Positions 46,264-54,771 of a stretch of DNA of 64,000 nt are shown piece by piece (positions within the stretch are counted from its first letter, which is position 1; each line of letters starts with the position of its first letter). The notes beneath the pieces were generated by a model, which worked only from the letters and a program-made list of their open reading frames with translations, did not search any database and was not told where the DNA came from. The stretch is from Zunongwangia profunda SM-A87 (GTDB taxonomy: Bacteria > Bacteroidota > Bacteroidia > Flavobacteriales > Flavobacteriaceae): positions 620,001-684,000 of the forward strand of contig NC_014041.1 in the NCBI RefSeq assembly GCF_000023465.1, written 5' to 3'. Made by a program: the position numbers and the translations under genes.

Positions 46264-47841
46264 ATGAAAAACTATAGATTTTTAGCAGTAGGCTTATTGG
46301 CTTTGGGAATAGTTTCTTGTGAGCCAGATTTAGACAATCCAATAGATGAAGAAGGAAATGTATATAGCAATGGGGATGCGAATTTTACGCATTATGTTGC
46401 TTTAGGAAATTCATTAACGGCAGGTTATGCAGATAATGCACTTTATATTACCGGGCAAACCAATTCGTATCCTAATATTTTGGCAGGACAGTTTGCTTTA
46501 ACGCAGGAAACAGATGAGTTTACTATTCCTTATATGAATGATAATGCGGGTGGACTTTTATTATCTGGACAACAATTGCCAGGTTTTAATAACCGTTTAG
46601 TGTTAGCTTCAGACGGGGAAGGAAATAATAGTCCTTCAGTTTATACCGGGATGGCTGCAACTACAGATATCACCAATGTCTTAGAGGGGCCTTTTAGTAA
46701 TATGGGAGTGCCGGGAGCTAAATCTTATCATTTAGGAGTAGAAGGTTATGGTAATGTAGCAGGAGTACAGGCTGGTCTTTCAAATCCTTATTTTGTAAGA
46801 TTTGCGTCTTCCCCTCAGACGAGTGTGATAGCTGATGCATTGGCTCAAAATCCTACATTCTTTTCTTTATGGATAGGTAATAATGATGTATTAGGTTATG
46901 CTACTTCAGGAGGTACGGGGGTTAATCAAACAGGGAATTTAAATCCAGCTACCTATGGATCTAATGATATTACAGATCCACAGGTATTTGCTCAGGTGTA
47001 TTCAGGTTTGGTTGAAAGTTTAACTGCCAGTGGCGCCGGCGGAGTGTTAATTAATATTCCAGATGTGACTTCAATAGCATTTTTCAATACGGTGCCTAAT
47101 AATGCTTTGCAACTAGATGCCCAGACAGCCGCAAGTTTAACCTCTTATTTTGGAGCGGTTTCTCAGGTTTTTGCAGGAGGTTTAATGGCGCAGGGAGTTC
47201 CGCAGGAACAGGCAATGGCTTTAGCTGCTCAATATGCAATAACTTTTAATGAAGGGCCAAATAGATTTATAATCGATGTGCCAGTTACTCAAGCTAATCC
47301 CCTTGGGTTTAGACAGATGACGGCAGATGAGTTAATTCAATTGCAGGTAGATCAATCGGCTTTGGCTAGTGGGTACGGTTCTGTTAATTTAACGGCAGAA
47401 GTGCAACAGGTTCTAGGGCTACTAATGTCTGGGGGTACACCAACTGCAGCACAAGCGAATATCCTATTTGGTGGTGTGAATGGCTTGGATGATGCTGATG
47501 TTTTAGATAGCACAGAAATTTCAGAAATCCAGACGGCTACGACGGCATTTAATCAAACCATAGCCGCAGTGGCAAATGCAAAAGGGCTGGCCATGGTAGA
47601 TGCTAATGCATTATTAAACGATGTGGCTAATGGCGGCGTGGCTTATGATGCTGGTACTGTAACCGCAACCTATGCAACAGGTGGAGCTTTTTCTTTAGAC
47701 GGGGTGCATTTAACACCACGAGGATACGCTATTGTGGCTAACGAGATTATCGAGCAGATTAACGCCACTTATGGGGCTACGGTTCCAAAAGTAAATATTG
47801 GACAATACGGTACCATTACCCTTAGTAATGATGTGCAGTAA
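46264..47841 (+). CDS. SGNH/GDSL-family hydrolase lipoprotein
   Basis: A 525-residue surface or periplasmic lipoprotein: the lipobox LGIVSC places the lipid on Cys19. The SGNH blocks are present in order: block I VALGNSLTAGYAD (nucleophile Ser, with Asn in place of the GDSL Asp), block III LWIGNNDVLG, and block V LDGVHLTPRGYAIV with the Asp and His. The 525-residue length exceeds the 200-250 residues of simple GDSL enzymes; the extra sequence lies between the blocks. It follows a FadL-type porin by 14 bases, suggesting joint cleavage and uptake of lipids or esters. Confidence 0.88.
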   Translation: MKNYRFLAVGLLALGIVSCEPDLDNPIDEEGNVYSNGDANFTHYVALGNSLTAGYADNALYITGQTNSYPNILAGQFALTQETDEFTIPYMNDNAGGLLLSGQQLPGFNNRLVLASDGEGNNSPSVYTGMAATTDITNVLEGPFSNMGVPGAKSYHLGVEGYGNVAGVQAGLSNPYFVRFASSPQTSVIADALAQNPTFFSLWIGNNDVLGYATSGGTGVNQTGNLNPATYGSNDITDPQVFAQVYSGLVESLTASGAGGVLINIPDVTSIAFFNTVPNNALQLDAQTAASLTSYFGAVSQVFAGGLMAQGVPQEQAMALAAQYAITFNEGPNRFIIDVPVTQANPLGFRQMTADELIQLQVDQSALASGYGSVNLTAEVQQVLGLLMSGGTPTAAQANILFGGVNGLDDADVLDSTEISEIQTATTAFNQTIAAVANAKGLAMVDANALLNDVANGGVAYDAGTVTATYATGGAFSLDGVHLTPRGYAIVANEIIEQINATYGATVPKVNIGQYGTITLSNDVQ

Positions 47842-47867
47842 TGATAAACTTATATTAAAATATGAGG

Positions 47868-47895
47868 AAGTCGGCAGATAGCCGACTTTTTTTTT
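47868..47895 (+). terminator. Terminator after the SGNH lipoprotein gene
   Basis: A perfect 8-bp stem (47868-47875 with 47881-47888), loop AGATA, followed by a run of Ts to 47895. It starts 27 bases after the stop. Confidence 0.9.
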
Positions 47896-47932
47896 CGCAA
47901 TTTTGAACTATCAATCAAACCCTTATAATAAA

Positions 47933-48274
47933 ATGAGACTTTTATTAAAACTCCTTTTGTCTGCGCTAGTAGTGGTAGGTCTAGCCAAGGTTTTACCTGG
48001 TGTTACCGTAAATAGCTATTTTACGGCATTTATTGTAGCCATAGTTTTAGCATTGCTCAATATTATTGTTAAACCTGTTTTGGTAATATTAACTTTACCG
48101 GTAACCATATTAACACTGGGCTTGTTTTTACTGATCATTAATGCCATAATCATCTTTTTAGCAGACGGTTTTGTGCCTGGTTTTAGTGTAGATGGCTGGT
48201 TTATGGCGATAATATTTAGTTTGCTTTTCTCGTTATTTCAGTCCATATTATATTCTCTTCTTGATAAGGATTAG
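47933..48274 (+). CDS. Four-helix membrane protein of the holin superfamily IV / DUF360 type (YvlD-like)
   Basis: A 113-residue membrane protein with four helices. Typical sequences are LLKLLLSALVVVGLAKVLPG, AFIVAIVLALLNIIVKPVLV, ILTLPVTILTLGLFLLIINA and WFMAIIFSLLFSLFQSILYS. Databases label the family phage holin, but it is a chromosomal protein with no phage genes nearby; the YvlD relatives have unknown or stress-linked roles. The ATG at 47933 leaves an ordinary N terminus; an upstream TTG adds ten residues without features. Confidence 0.85.
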   Translation: MRLLLKLLLSALVVVGLAKVLPGVTVNSYFTAFIVAIVLALLNIIVKPVLVILTLPVTILTLGLFLLIINAIIIFLADGFVPGFSVDGWFMAIIFSLLFSLFQSILYSLLDKD

Positions 48275-48303
48275 AAGCTTGCTGAAATTCAATAATTTGA
48301 AAC

Positions 48304-48334
48304 TTTGCAGGCTAGTGAAAAAAGCTTAATTTTG
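48304..48334 (+). promoter_or_regulatory. Promoter of tig
   Basis: TTTG (48304-48307), 19 bases, TAATTTTG (48327-48334): an exact fit to the Bacteroidota promoter, 27 bases before the tig ATG. Confidence 0.75.
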
Positions 48335-48361
48335 CACACCAATTTTTTATAATAAGTCAAG

Positions 48362-49684
48362 ATGAATATTACCAGAGAGAATATTGATGAATTGAATGCG
48401 GTAGTAAAAGTAGATATCGCAAAAGACGACTATGCTCCTAAAGTAGAGAAAATCCTTAAGGATTACCGTAAAAATGCCAATGTTCCTGGCTTTAGAAAAG
48501 GTCACGTTCCTATGGGGATGGTAAAAAAGCAATACGGGCAGGCTGTATTGGTAGATGAAGTAAATAAATTACTACAGGAAAACCTTAATAAATATCTTAC
48601 TGAAGAAAAATTAGACGTTCTTGGAAATCCAATTCCTAAAGAGCAGGAAAATTTTGACTGGAATAAAGATAACTACACTTTTGAGTTTGAGGTTGGTCTT
48701 GCTCCAGAATTTGAAGTAAGTCTTGATTTAGAAAAACCTGTAACAAAATATAATATCGTTGCTGATGATACGATGATCGATAAACAAATCGAAAACATCC
48801 AAAAACAGTACGGTAAATTAGTTTCTAAAGATGAGGTTGAAGAAGGAGATATCGTTGCCGGAACTTTCAAAAATGAAGAAGAAGGTATCGAAAATGAAAC
48901 TTCAATCGAACTGGAGAAAATCAAAGGAAAAAGAAACCTTAATAAGTTTGTAGGAGCTAAAGTTGGTGATACGATTGCTTTAAAGACGAAAAGTCTTTTT
49001 GAGGACGATCACGATTTAATCCAACATTTAAAGATTGAGCATGATAAAGCTCACGATCTTGATATCGAAGTAGAATTCACTATTTCGGAAATCAATAAAA
49101 GAGAACTTGCTGATTTAGACCAGGAATTATTTGATAAGCTTTTTGGTGAAGGTAAAGTGACTACTGTTACTGAGCTTAAAGAGAAAATCAAAGAGGATGC
49201 TGAAAAGCAATTTGTTCAGCAAAGCGATCAGCAGTTAATGAATGATGTTACTGAAGCGTTGATCGAAAAGACTGAATTTGATCTTCCTAAAGAGTTTCTT
49301 CAAAAATGGATCAGAACAGTAGGTGAAAAGCCATTAACTGAAGAAGAAGCAAAAGAAGAATATCAGAACAGCGAAAAAGGGCTTCGTTACCAGTTAATCG
49401 AAGGGAAAATCGTTAAAGAGAACGATATTCAGGTAGATTTTGAAGCTTTAAAAGCCTTTGCTAAAGATAAAATTAAAGAGCAAATGGCTCAGTTTGGCCA
49501 GATGGATCCTTCAGATAAAGAATTAGATGATATCGCAGCAAGAATCTTATCTAATCAGGACGAAGTTAAGCGTTTATCTGAGCAATTAGTTAACGAAAAA
49601 TTGTTAAATTTCTATAAAGACAATATGAAATTTGACGAAAAGGAAGTTACTTACGATGAGTTTGTAAAAGAAATTTATGAGTAA
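48362..49684 (+). CDS. tig: Trigger factor chaperone
   Basis: The ribosome-bound chaperone meeting nascent chains at the exit tunnel. The 440 residues show the ribosome-binding domain with VPGFRKGHVPMGMVKKQYGQ (a GFRxGxxP signature). The middle PPIase region (about 150-250) is reduced and lacks the strong catalytic motif of E. coli, as in other Bacteroidota. A helical C-terminal substrate-binding part follows (LIEKTEFDLPKEFLQKWIRT). Highly charged, cytoplasmic. It leads a tig-clpP-clpX proteostasis cluster. Confidence 0.95.
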   Translation: MNITRENIDELNAVVKVDIAKDDYAPKVEKILKDYRKNANVPGFRKGHVPMGMVKKQYGQAVLVDEVNKLLQENLNKYLTEEKLDVLGNPIPKEQENFDWNKDNYTFEFEVGLAPEFEVSLDLEKPVTKYNIVADDTMIDKQIENIQKQYGKLVSKDEVEEGDIVAGTFKNEEEGIENETSIELEKIKGKRNLNKFVGAKVGDTIALKTKSLFEDDHDLIQHLKIEHDKAHDLDIEVEFTISEINKRELADLDQELFDKLFGEGKVTTVTELKEKIKEDAEKQFVQQSDQQLMNDVTEALIEKTEFDLPKEFLQKWIRTVGEKPLTEEEAKEEYQNSEKGLRYQLIEGKIVKENDIQVDFEALKAFAKDKIKEQMAQFGQMDPSDKELDDIAARILSNQDEVKRLSEQLVNEKLLNFYKDNMKFDEKEVTYDEFVKEIYE

Positions 49685-49741
49685 AAAAACTGTTGGTAAT
49701 TCGGCAGATAAATTTTACTTCAGGGTAAAACCCTAAAAATC

Positions 49742-49761
49742 AAATCTCGATTATCGGGTAA
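49742..49761 (+). repeat. 20-base intergenic repeat, copy 1
   Basis: AAATCTCGATTATCGGGTAA in the tig-clpP gap matches 56282-56301 in the aceF-lpdA gap at 19 of 20 positions. Chance cannot be excluded. Confidence 0.35.
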
Positions 49762-49789
49762 GCCTTTTTTATAATTTATACCTATCTTT

Positions 49790-49823
49790 AAGGCGTTAAC
49801 CATAACGGTATAACGCCTTTTTT
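49790..49823 (+). terminator. Terminator between tig and clpP
   Basis: A 9-bp stem (49790-49798 with 49811-49819) with a 12-base loop, followed by TTTTTT. TATCTTTA (49783-49790), a near match to a -7 element, lies just before it. Confidence 0.7.
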
Positions 49824-49862
49824 GGCTTTATAGATTACTTGTGTAATTAAATAAAAAAATTG

Positions 49863-50537
49863 ATGGACTACGGAAAAGAATTCGAGAAGTACGCAACTAA
49901 ACACCACGGGATAAACAGCAATTATTATGATAAAATAGTAAGTAGTATGACTCCGGTGGGCATGACTCCTAATATTATCGAAGAGCGCCAGATGAATGCT
50001 GTTGCTATGGATGTATTTTCACGATTAATGATGGACAGGATTATCTTTATGGGTACTGGTATTAATGATCAGGTAGCTAATATTATCCAGGCACAATTAT
50101 TGTTTTTAGAAAGTACAGATTCTTCTAAAGATATTCAGATTTATATCAACTCTCCTGGCGGTAGCGTTTATGCCGGTTTAGGAATCTACGATACCATGCA
50201 GTTTATTAAACCAGATGTTGCAACAATTTGTACAGGGATGGCAGCTTCTATGGGGGCGGTATTGCTTTGTGCAGGAGCAGAAGGAAAGCGAAGCGGTTTA
50301 CCACATTCCAGGGTAATGATTCATCAGCCACTTGGTGGAGCACAGGGACAGGCTAGTGATATCGAGATCACGGCCAGAGAAATCATTACATTGAAAGAAG
50401 AATTGTATAAAATCATTTCTAAACATTCAGGGCAGAGTTACGAGAAAGTGTATGAAGATAGTGACCGTGATTACTGGATGAAAGCCGATAGAGCTAAGGA
50501 ATATGGAATGATAGACGAAATCCTGACCAGAGATTAG
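49863..50537 (+). CDS. clpP: ATP-dependent Clp protease proteolytic subunit
   Basis: The serine peptidase core that works with ClpX or ClpA. About 224 residues, ATG at 49863 (a TTG three bases earlier is also possible). The catalytic triad is visible: Ser in ICTGMAASMGAVLLCAGA, His in SRVMIHQPLGGAQGQASD, and Asp in EDSDRDYWMKADRAKEYGM. SPGGSVYAGLGIYDTMQF is the substrate-binding strand. The roughly 40-residue N-terminal stretch before RQMNAVAMDVFSRLM is normal in this phylum. Confidence 0.97.
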   Translation: MDYGKEFEKYATKHHGINSNYYDKIVSSMTPVGMTPNIIEERQMNAVAMDVFSRLMMDRIIFMGTGINDQVANIIQAQLLFLESTDSSKDIQIYINSPGGSVYAGLGIYDTMQFIKPDVATICTGMAASMGAVLLCAGAEGKRSGLPHSRVMIHQPLGGAQGQASDIEITAREIITLKEELYKIISKHSGQSYEKVYEDSDRDYWMKADRAKEYGMIDEILTRD

Positions 50538-50609
50538 GATCAACATTAGATAAATTATAAGAGATTTTCAGGATACTTTATTCTGAAATTGAACAGGAAA
50601 TATAACAAG

Positions 50610-51842
50610 ATGGCGAAAGAGGAATTAGAATGCTCCTTCTGCGGAAGAAAAAAACCTGAAACAAATTTATTGATTGCAGGTTTAGATGCCCATATTTGTG
50701 ACCGATGTATCGAGCAGGCGCATGGGATTGTTCTCGAAGAATCTAAGCAAGGAGAAGCAAACGAGTTATCTTCAGAATTAATGCTGAGTAAGCCCAAATC
50801 GATAAAGGCATTCTTAGATGAGTATATTATTGGGCAGGAAGCCACAAAAAAAGTGATGTCTGTTGCCGTTTATAATCATTATAAACGATTATTACAACCT
50901 GATAGCGATGATGATATCGAGATTCAAAAAAGTAATATCGTAATGGTTGGAGAAACCGGTACCGGTAAAACTTTAATGGCCAAAACGATTGCTAAGATGC
51001 TCAATGTGCCTTTAGCAATTGTGGATGCTACGGTATTAACTGAAGCTGGTTATGTGGGTGAAGATGTAGAAGGAATCCTAACACGATTGCTTCAGGCGGC
51101 AGATTATAATGTAGATAAAGCACAGCGAGGTATTGTTTTTATTGATGAGATCGATAAAATTGCGCGTAAAAGCGATAATCCTTCAATTACCAGGGATGTT
51201 TCCGGGGAAGGCGTTCAGCAGGCACTATTAAAACTTCTGGAAGGAACTACAGTAAATGTTCCGCCAAAAGGAGGAAGAAAGCACCCCGATCAAAAATTTA
51301 TCGAGGTAGATACAGAGAATATTCTTTTTATTGCCGGCGGGGCTTTTGATGGGATCGAGAAAAATATCAGCAAGCGTTTAAACATGCAGGCCGTTGGATT
51401 TAGCGCTTCCAAAAGTGATGATAATATTGAAAGAACCAATCTTTTAAAATATATCATCCCGAAGGATTTAAAAGATTTTGGACTGATACCTGAGATTATC
51501 GGGCGTTTGCCTGCTTTAACATACATGAATCCGCTAGATCAAGAAACCCTTCGGTCTATTTTAACCGAGCCTAAAAACGCCATAATAAAGCAGTACACAA
51601 AACTGTTTGAGATGGACGAGATCGAATTTACTGCTACAGATGAGGCTTTAGATTTTATTGTAGAAAAGGCGGTAGAATATAAATTGGGGGCTCGTGGATT
51701 ACGTTCGCTATGTGAAGCGATTTTAACCGATGCGATGTTTGATCTTCCTGAAAGCGATGTAACTGAATTTACGCTTACTCGTGAATATGCCGAAGAGAAA
51801 TTAAATAAATCGACCATGAATGCGCTAAAAGCAGCTTCATAG
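50610..51842 (+). CDS. clpX: ATP-dependent Clp protease ATP-binding subunit ClpX
   Basis: The unfoldase partner of ClpP. The 410 residues have an N-terminal zinc finger of the CxxC-CxxC type ([10 protein letters not shown] and [11 protein letters not shown]). The AAA+ core shows Walker [15 protein letters not shown], Walker [14 protein letters not shown], sensor and arginine motifs ([39 protein letters not shown]), and a ClpP-docking loop reading [10 protein letters not shown]. The ATG at 50610 sits just before the zinc finger; an upstream TTG adds seven residues. It lies 72 bases after clpP with no terminator between. Confidence 0.97.
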   Translation: MAKEELECSFCGRKKPETNLLIAGLDAHICDRCIEQAHGIVLEESKQGEANELSSELMLSKPKSIKAFLDEYIIGQEATKKVMSVAVYNHYKRLLQPDSDDDIEIQKSNIVMVGETGTGKTLMAKTIAKMLNVPLAIVDATVLTEAGYVGEDVEGILTRLLQAADYNVDKAQRGIVFIDEIDKIARKSDNPSITRDVSGEGVQQALLKLLEGTTVNVPPKGGRKHPDQKFIEVDTENILFIAGGAFDGIEKNISKRLNMQAVGFSASKSDDNIERTNLLKYIIPKDLKDFGLIPEIIGRLPALTYMNPLDQETLRSILTEPKNAIIKQYTKLFEMDEIEFTATDEALDFIVEKAVEYKLGARGLRSLCEAILTDAMFDLPESDVTEFTLTREYAEEKLNKSTMNALKAAS

Positions 51843-51862
51843 TTTAAAAATTGATATTAGAT

Positions 51863-51902
51863 AAAAAGCCTCATTAATTATTGAAATTATTGAGGCTTTT
51901 TT
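51863..51902 (+). terminator. Terminator after clpX
   Basis: A perfect 11-bp stem (51863-51873 with 51891-51901), AAAAAGCCTCA with TGAGGCTTTTT, and a 17-base loop that can pair further. Confidence 0.85.
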
Positions 51903-51974
51903 AGTTTCCGAAATTCGATGCTTTTCTAATATGATTTTTTCGTCTTAAAATTTAGTAAATTTTGCTTTCCGATT

Positions 51975-52006
51975 TTTGAAAGATTTAGCATAGGACTATA
52001 ATCTTG
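51975..52006 (+). promoter_or_regulatory. Putative promoter of the pyruvate dehydrogenase operon
   Basis: TTTG (51975-51978), 20 bases, then TAATCTTG (51999-52006), 7 of 8 to the -7 consensus, 83 bases before the aceE ATG. Confidence 0.45.
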
Positions 52007-52089
52007 TGTTAATCATTTGAAGTCGGTTTTATTAATTGGTAATTTCAAGGAGAGAGACCACTCTATTACCAACTAATAAATCTCAAAAG

Positions 52090-54753
52090 ATGGCAGAGGA
52101 AAAAGAAGCAGCAGCCGAAATTGAAAACCAGGAATGGCTGGATTCCCTTAGGTGGGTTTTGCAAAACGAGTCTAAAGAACGAGTAGAAGAAATTCTGAAA
52201 TTATTACGAGCAGAAGCTCAAAAGCACGGTGTAAAATCAGACTTACCTTTAACGACACCTTACATTAATACCATTAGTCCCGAGGATGAAGAACAATATC
52301 CCGGAGATATTGAAATCGAAGAAAAAATACTGGCTTACATTCGCTGGAATGCCATGGCAATGGTGGTAAGAGCCAATAATAAAAGTAAAGGAATTGGTGG
52401 GCACATTTCTACGTATTCTTCAATCGCTCACTTATGGGAAGTTGGTTTTAACCACTTTTTTAAAATGGATCGAAGTGCGGGGTCAGACTTAGTATATTTT
52501 CAGGGGCACGCTTCCCCGGGAGTTTATTCCAGGGGATTTCTAGAAGGTCGGTTTACAGAAGAGCATTTAGAAAACTTCCGTAGAGAAGTAAAGTCAGATA
52601 AAGGATTAACCTCGTATCCGCATCCGCACCTAATGCCCGATTTTTGGAATTTCCCAACAGTTTCTATGGGATTAGGTCCTATAAGTGCAATCTATCAGGC
52701 ACGTTTTAATAAGTATCTTGAAAAACGAGGAATTATAGAAAAGAACGATCAGCAAATTTGGGCGTATTTAGGAGATGGAGAGATGGATGAACCTGAAGCC
52801 CGTGGAGCCATTAGTGTTGCTGCCAGAGATAAACTGGATAACTTAACCTTTGTTGTCGATTGTAACTTGCAACGATTAGATGGTCCTGTTCGTGGTAGTG
52901 GTAAGATCATCCAGGAGTTGGAGGGATTATTTCAGGGGGCAGGATGGAATGTTATCAAACTGATCTGGGGAAAAGATTGGGATCCTATTTTTGAAAAAGA
53001 TACCGATGGTAAATTAGTAAACCTGTTGAACGAAATCCCCGATGGGCAACTTCAGAAATATGCATTTTCTGAAGGAGCGTTTATTCGTGAAGATCTCTTT
53101 GGGAAAGATAAGAACCTTGCCAAAATCGTAAAAAATCTATCTGATGATGAATTAAAACGTCTAAAACGAGGCGGGCATGATTATCAAAAGATATACAACG
53201 CTTACAAGCAGGCCACCGAGCATAAAGGTCAGCCTACAATTATTCTTGCACAAACCATCAAAGGTTATGGACAGGGAAAAGCTGGTGAAGCCAGTAATGT
53301 ATCGCATAAAACCAAAAGCTTTAAAGAAGAAGAGTTGAAGGCATTTAGAGATTTTTTCAGTCTTCCGATTTCAGATAAAGAGCTAAAAGATATTCCGTTT
53401 TTAAAGCCTGAAGAAGATAGTGAAGAGCTTAAATATCTACACGAAAAGCGGGAAAAATTAGGTGGTTTTCTTCCGCAGCGAAAAGACAATAGCGAAGCGC
53501 TAAAAGAGCCCGATAAAAAAGTTTTTAAAAGTTTTCTGGAAGGCTCTGGAGATGATGAGGCTGCGACGACCATGGTGATGATCCAAACCTTGAGCAGGTT
53601 GTTTAAAGATAAAGAACTGGGGAAATATATTGTGCCCATAATTCCTGACGAAAGCAGGACTTTTGGGATGGAGTCCTTATTTAGACAAGTTGGGATTTAT
53701 GCCCCTGGGGGACAGTTATACGAGCCGGTAGATAAAGAAAGTCTGTTGTTCTATAAAGAATCTGAAAATGGGGCCATCATGGAAGAAGGAATAACTGAAT
53801 CGGGTTGTATGGCCGAGTTTATAGCTGCAGGTACTGCTTATCTTAATCAGGCAAAACCAATGATCCCATTTTATTTTTTCTACTCGATGTTTGGTTTTCA
53901 ACGAACGGGTGATTTAATGTGGGCCGCAGCCGATGCCGGCGCCAAAGGCTTTTTGATTGGAGGTATTTCAGGGAGAACAAGTTTGCCAGGTGAAGGATTG
54001 CAGCATCAGGACGGGAACAGTCATTTATATGCTTTGGCTTTTCCTACTTTAAAAGCTTACGATCCTGCTTTTGCCTATGAACTGGCAACGATAGTAGAAG
54101 CTGGGATTAAAGAAATGTATATCGATAAAAAGCATTATTTCTACTATATCACTTTAGGGAATGCAACTTATAAAATGCCTAAAATGCCAAAAGATAGTGA
54201 AGAGGGTATTTTAAAAGGATTGTATAAATTTCAGAAAAGCAGAAAACGCAAAACTGATAAAAAAGCACATCTTTTTGGTAGCGGTTCTATTATGGCCGAA
54301 GTATTGGAGGCTGCCAATATTTTAGAAAAAGAATATGATGTCGCCGTAGATATTTGGAGTATTACCAGTTATAAAGCGCTTTATGACGATGCCATAGATA
54401 CCGAGCGTAACAATCGTTTAAAAACGCAATTAAATAAAGATAAAAATTATATCCAGGAATGTCTGGAAGACGAAAAAGGGATTTTTGTAGCAGCTTCAGA
54501 TTATGTGAAAGCATTGCCTGAGTCGATTGCAAAATGGTTTCCGACTAATCTTGCTGTTTTGGGTACCGATGGTTTTGGGCGTAGTGACGCGAGACCAGAA
54601 TTACGCGAATTTTTTGAAGTAAACGCAGCGCATATTGTTTTTGCTGCGCTTTATGAATTAGCAAATGAAGGGAAGATTAAAGCAAAGCAGCTTAAAGAAG
54701 CGGCGAAGAAATTTGATATCGACGCTAAAAAACCAAATCCAAGAACGTCTTAA
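52090..54753 (+). CDS. aceE: Pyruvate dehydrogenase E1 component, homodimeric type
   Basis: The decarboxylating, thiamine-diphosphate-dependent subunit of the pyruvate dehydrogenase complex. About 887 residues, one polypeptide as in E. coli rather than the split alpha/beta E1 of most Bacteroidota. Motifs: SSIAHLWEVGFNHFFK, the diphosphate-binding AYLGDGEMDEPEARGAISVA, CNLQRLDGPVRGSGKIIQ, and RTGDLMWAAADAGAKGFLIG, all strikingly close to the E. coli protein. The ATG at 52090 is preferred; an in-frame TTG-region start 54 bases upstream adds a non-conserved head. It is followed by aceF after 18 bases. Confidence 0.96.
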   Translation: MAEEKEAAAEIENQEWLDSLRWVLQNESKERVEEILKLLRAEAQKHGVKSDLPLTTPYINTISPEDEEQYPGDIEIEEKILAYIRWNAMAMVVRANNKSKGIGGHISTYSSIAHLWEVGFNHFFKMDRSAGSDLVYFQGHASPGVYSRGFLEGRFTEEHLENFRREVKSDKGLTSYPHPHLMPDFWNFPTVSMGLGPISAIYQARFNKYLEKRGIIEKNDQQIWAYLGDGEMDEPEARGAISVAARDKLDNLTFVVDCNLQRLDGPVRGSGKIIQELEGLFQGAGWNVIKLIWGKDWDPIFEKDTDGKLVNLLNEIPDGQLQKYAFSEGAFIREDLFGKDKNLAKIVKNLSDDELKRLKRGGHDYQKIYNAYKQATEHKGQPTIILAQTIKGYGQGKAGEASNVSHKTKSFKEEELKAFRDFFSLPISDKELKDIPFLKPEEDSEELKYLHEKREKLGGFLPQRKDNSEALKEPDKKVFKSFLEGSGDDEAATTMVMIQTLSRLFKDKELGKYIVPIIPDESRTFGMESLFRQVGIYAPGGQLYEPVDKESLLFYKESENGAIMEEGITESGCMAEFIAAGTAYLNQAKPMIPFYFFYSMFGFQRTGDLMWAAADAGAKGFLIGGISGRTSLPGEGLQHQDGNSHLYALAFPTLKAYDPAFAYELATIVEAGIKEMYIDKKHYFYYITLGNATYKMPKMPKDSEEGILKGLYKFQKSRKRKTDKKAHLFGSGSIMAEVLEAANILEKEYDVAVDIWSITSYKALYDDAIDTERNNRLKTQLNKDKNYIQECLEDEKGIFVAASDYVKALPESIAKWFPTNLAVLGTDGFGRSDARPELREFFEVNAAHIVFAALYELANEGKIKAKQLKEAAKKFDIDAKKPNPRTS

Positions 54754-54771
54754 CCAATAAAAGAAAAGAAA

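Noticed and set aside
47933..48274. Holin-type protein as a sign of a prophage
   Set aside because: The family label is historical. No capsid, tail, integrase or lysis genes are near, and neighbours are housekeeping genes.
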